Of a stretch of 64,000 nucleotides of DNA, positions 62,368 to 64,000 are shown piece after piece. The stretch is from Sphaerobacter thermophilus DSM 20745. Lineage in GTDB: Bacteria; Chloroflexota; Chloroflexia; Thermomicrobiales; Thermomicrobiaceae. Below the pieces are notes generated by a model. It saw only the letters and a program-made list of their open reading frames with translations. It had not been told where the DNA came from and searched no databases. Within the stretch, counting starts at the first letter, position 1. The number at the start of each line of letters is the position of its first letter. The translations under genes were made by a program, and so were the position numbers. The stretch spans positions 62,001-126,000 of the forward strand of contig NC_013523.1 of assembly GCF_000024985.1 (NCBI RefSeq). The letters run 5' to 3'.

Positions 62368-62609
62368 TGGTGCAGGCAGGGACGGCGGCGGGTACGACGG
62401 GCCGCATCGTGAGCTACACGGTTATCTATGTTCCGACGCCGGAGTTCGCGGATGAGGCGCCCTACGCGCTGGCGATCATCGAGACGCCGGACGGTAACCG
62501 GTTGCTGGCCCGGATTGCGGACGCCGTCGACAGCGACGGCCTGCGCATCGGCGCCGCGGTGGCGCACGACCACGACGACGAGCGGGGCCCGGTCTTCCGG
62601 CTGGCGTGA
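62367..62609 (+). CDS. DUF35 OB-fold protein, thiolase partner
   Basis: ATG 62367 overlaps the thiolase stop; 80 residues. The OB-fold part is recognisable: GRIVSYTVIYVPTPEFADEA, PYALAIIETPDGNRLLARIA and DGLRIGAAVAHDH, ending GPVFRLA. The N-terminal rubredoxin-like zinc ribbon (CxxC pairs) of longer DUF35 proteins is absent; there is no Cys at all. It probably binds the thiolase to channel acyl-CoA. Confidence 0.82.
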   Translation: MVQAGTAAGTTGRIVSYTVIYVPTPEFADEAPYALAIIETPDGNRLLARIADAVDSDGLRIGAAVAHDHDDERGPVFRLA

Positions 62610-62612
62610 GCA

Positions 62613-62639
62613 GGGGCGCCGGTGCCCTGCCGGCGCTCC
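62613..62639 (+). terminator. Hairpin between DUF35 and CcdA genes
   Basis: GGGGCGCCGG, loop TGCCCTG, CCGGCGCTCC (one G-T pair). It matches the hairpin at 48480-48508 both in the stem and in the flanks (GCAGG before, GATCC after). Confidence 0.55.
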
Positions 62640-62664
62640 CGATCCAGGGTGACGGAGGAGGTCG

Positions 62665-63411
62665 TTGACGCAGTTCCAAGAGATGGCGGTCGTCTGGTTG
62701 TCGGGGTTGGCCTCGATGCTGCCGCTCGGCTATGCCTTCGGTGCCGGGATGCTCGCAGCGGTCAACCCGTGTGGCTTCGCCATGCTTCCGGCCTACCTCT
62801 CACTCTACCTCGGCGTCGATGACGGACCTGCCGCGCAGCCGAACGTGCTGCGCCGCCTGGGCCGGGCGGTCCTGGTGGGGGGCACCGTCTCGTCCGGCTT
62901 CGTCCTCCTCTTCGCCGCGGTGGGGTTGATCATCTCCGCCGGAGGCTACGCGCTCGTCAACGCCATGCCCTGGCTGGGAGCGCTCATGGGCGTCGTGATG
63001 ATCGTGCTGGGCTTCCTGCTCCTCCTGGGCCGGACCGTCTCTCCCGCGACGTTCGAGCGGATCGCGGCCTCGCTGTCAACCTCGCCCCAGCGCTCGATCC
63101 GTGGGTTCTTCCTCTTCGGCCTGGCCTACGGTATCGCCTCGCTCGGCTGCACCCTGCCGGTGTTCCTGGTGGCAGTTGGCGGCGCCCTGACCGGTGCCGG
63201 GCCGGTGCAGGGGTTGACGCGGTTCATCCTCTACTCCCTCGGGATGGCCACCATTATCGTCAGCCTCACGGTGACCCTCAGCCTGTTCAAGGCGGGGCTG
63301 GTCGGGCTGCTGCGTCGGGCCATGCCCTACGTCCACTCGGCCGCGGCGGTGCTCGTCCTCCTGGCCGGGTTCTGGATCGTCTTCTACTGGTCCGACCAAC
63401 TGTTCGGGTAA
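62665..63411 (+). CDS. CcdA-type cytochrome c biogenesis / thiol-disulfide transmembrane protein
   Basis: TTG 62665 is the likely start (GGAGGAGG 4 nt ahead), giving 248 residues. Six membrane helices are expected. The two redox Cys are present: FGAGMLAAVNPCGFAMLPAY (Cys36 in the conserved NPCG) and YGIASLGCTLPVFLVAVGGA near residue 160. It passes electrons from cytoplasmic thioredoxin to extracytoplasmic thiols, as in CcdA/DsbD-beta. No apocytochrome or thioredoxin partner is beside it. Confidence 0.87.
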   Translation: MTQFQEMAVVWLSGLASMLPLGYAFGAGMLAAVNPCGFAMLPAYLSLYLGVDDGPAAQPNVLRRLGRAVLVGGTVSSGFVLLFAAVGLIISAGGYALVNAMPWLGALMGVVMIVLGFLLLLGRTVSPATFERIAASLSTSPQRSIRGFFLFGLAYGIASLGCTLPVFLVAVGGALTGAGPVQGLTRFILYSLGMATIIVSLTVTLSLFKAGLVGLLRRAMPYVHSAAAVLVLLAGFWIVFYWSDQLFG

Positions 63412-63423
63412 GGGATTGGTTTC

Positions 63424-63472
63424 CCTCACCCCCTGACTCCGTGACCCCCTCTCCCACGAGGGGAGAGGGGAG
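63424..63472. repeat. CCCTCACCCC-type hairpin (family 4)
   Basis: CCCTCACCCCCTGACTCCG, then CCCCCTCTCCCACGAGGGGA with GAGGGGAGG. It lies between the CcdA gene and the convergent hydrolase gene and probably works as their terminator. Confidence 0.65.
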
Positions 63473-63487
63473 GATTGATTTGCTTCG

Positions 63488-64000
63488 CTACCCCCGCACG
63501 TATTGCTCGAACCAGGCGAGGGTGTCGTTCCAGGCTGCCTCTGCCTGCTCCGGGTTCCAGCGCGGCCCGGTGTCGTTGTGGAAGGCGTGCTGCGTGTCCG
63601 GGTAGACCTTGATCTCGTAGGTCACGCCGGCCGCTTGCAGCGCCTGCTCGAGTTCGTCGCGCCCGTTGTTGGCGAAGTCGTTCGGGTCGGACGAATACAC
63701 CCCGAGGACCGCCGCCTGGATGTTCGGCACCTGATCCAGCGGTGGCGGCGGGCCGTAGAAGGGCACGGCCGCGCTCAGGTCGGCGATCTGCGTCGCCGCA
63801 CGCCAGGTGATCCCGCCGCCGAAGCAGTACCCGGTCATCCCCACGCGCGTGGTGTCGGCAAGATCGGGCTGCTGTGCAAAGTAGTCGATCGCGGCCTGGA
63901 AATCGGCGACGTAGATCGCCGGGTCGGTATTGGACAGGATGCCCGGGATCTGCGACGGATCCGAGATGTTGGCGGTTCCGCCCTCTCGGCTCAGCAGGTC
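63488..64000 (-). CDS. Dienelactone hydrolase family protein (partial, N-terminus outside window)
   Basis: The gene enters from the right edge; 170 C-terminal residues are present. Catalytic parts are visible: TTRVGMTGYCFGGGITWRAA with the nucleophile Cys, GVYSSDPNDFANNG with the Asp region and YPDTQHAFHNDTGPRWNPEQ with the His. Unlike the family member at 59188, it keeps the classical Cys. The visible part opens DLLSREGGTANISDPSQ, and a start codon is not in view. It hydrolyses dienelactone or related lactones/esters. Confidence 0.87.
   Translation of the reverse strand, partial: DLLSREGGTANISDPSQIPGILSNTDPAIYVADFQAAIDYFAQQPDLADTTRVGMTGYCFGGGITWRAATQIADLSAAVPFYGPPPPLDQVPNIQAAVLGVYSSDPNDFANNGRDELEQALQAAGVTYEIKVYPDTQHAFHNDTGPRWNPEQAEAAWNDTLAWFEQYVRG

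Overview
The window is a 64 kb piece of a GC-rich bacterial chromosome. It has no rRNA, tRNA, CRISPR or prophage that I can see. Gene content points to a thermophilic Chloroflexota of the Thermomicrobia type (Sphaerobacter-like): F420-dependent LLM oxidoreductase, DUF35-linked thiolase, YhaO/YhaN-like pair, Asp-box propellers, AAA-TPR regulators, and intergenic space full of GC-rich palindromes. This placement is inference, because no phylogenetic marker was compared.

Layout. 1-5.8 kb: a cut-off universal stress protein, a cluster of REP-like palindromes split by an IS982-like element, a GlsB-type membrane protein, a DUF1634/TauE pair, a nitroreductase and a class I fumarase alpha subunit. 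6-14 kb: a ~1400-residue secreted modular protein (PKD, Ig-like and pentapeptide repeats), an HTH-AAA-TPR regulator and a RidA protein. 14-20 kb: an S41 peptidase, an SRPBCC protein, a frameshifted lipoprotein gene, DUF2568 and a DHA2 drug transporter. 20-28 kb: a PHP phosphatase, a ZIP transporter, and type IIA topoisomerase subunits A and B separated by a Y1 (RAYT-like) transposase flanked by inverted REPs. 28-37 kb: CoA-binding protein, DapA-family lyase, M20 peptidase, DksA/TraR zinc-finger protein, two MFS carriers and a hotdog thioesterase. 37-45.6 kb: Lon, an ECF sigma/anti-sigma pair whose anti-sigma carries a long extracytoplasmic sensor, an M28 peptidase and a DoxX protein. 45.9-54.5 kb: a small HTH protein divergent from a single-subunit molybdopterin oxidoreductase, an LLM oxidoreductase, and an SbcD/YhaO-like plus YhaN-like pair. 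55-64 kb: an Asp-box propeller, a MarR regulator divergent from a DUF998-SRPBCC operon, an amidohydrolase, dienelactone hydrolases, two DinB proteins, a thiolase-DUF35 pair and CcdA.

Three things stand out. First, the non-coding DNA is organised: a REP family in single and head-to-head pairs, a Y1 transposase that probably moves it, a second family built of 7-bp (ACGCANN) arrays around a GC-rich core filling whole intergenic gaps, and a third unit bounded by inverted GGAGTTTGACGAA. Second, the SbcD/YhaO-like protein has lost several metal ligands of the Mre11 active site while its ATPase partner is intact. Third, the ECF anti-sigma carries a beta-propeller-like sensor. Most other genes are ordinary housekeeping or transport functions.
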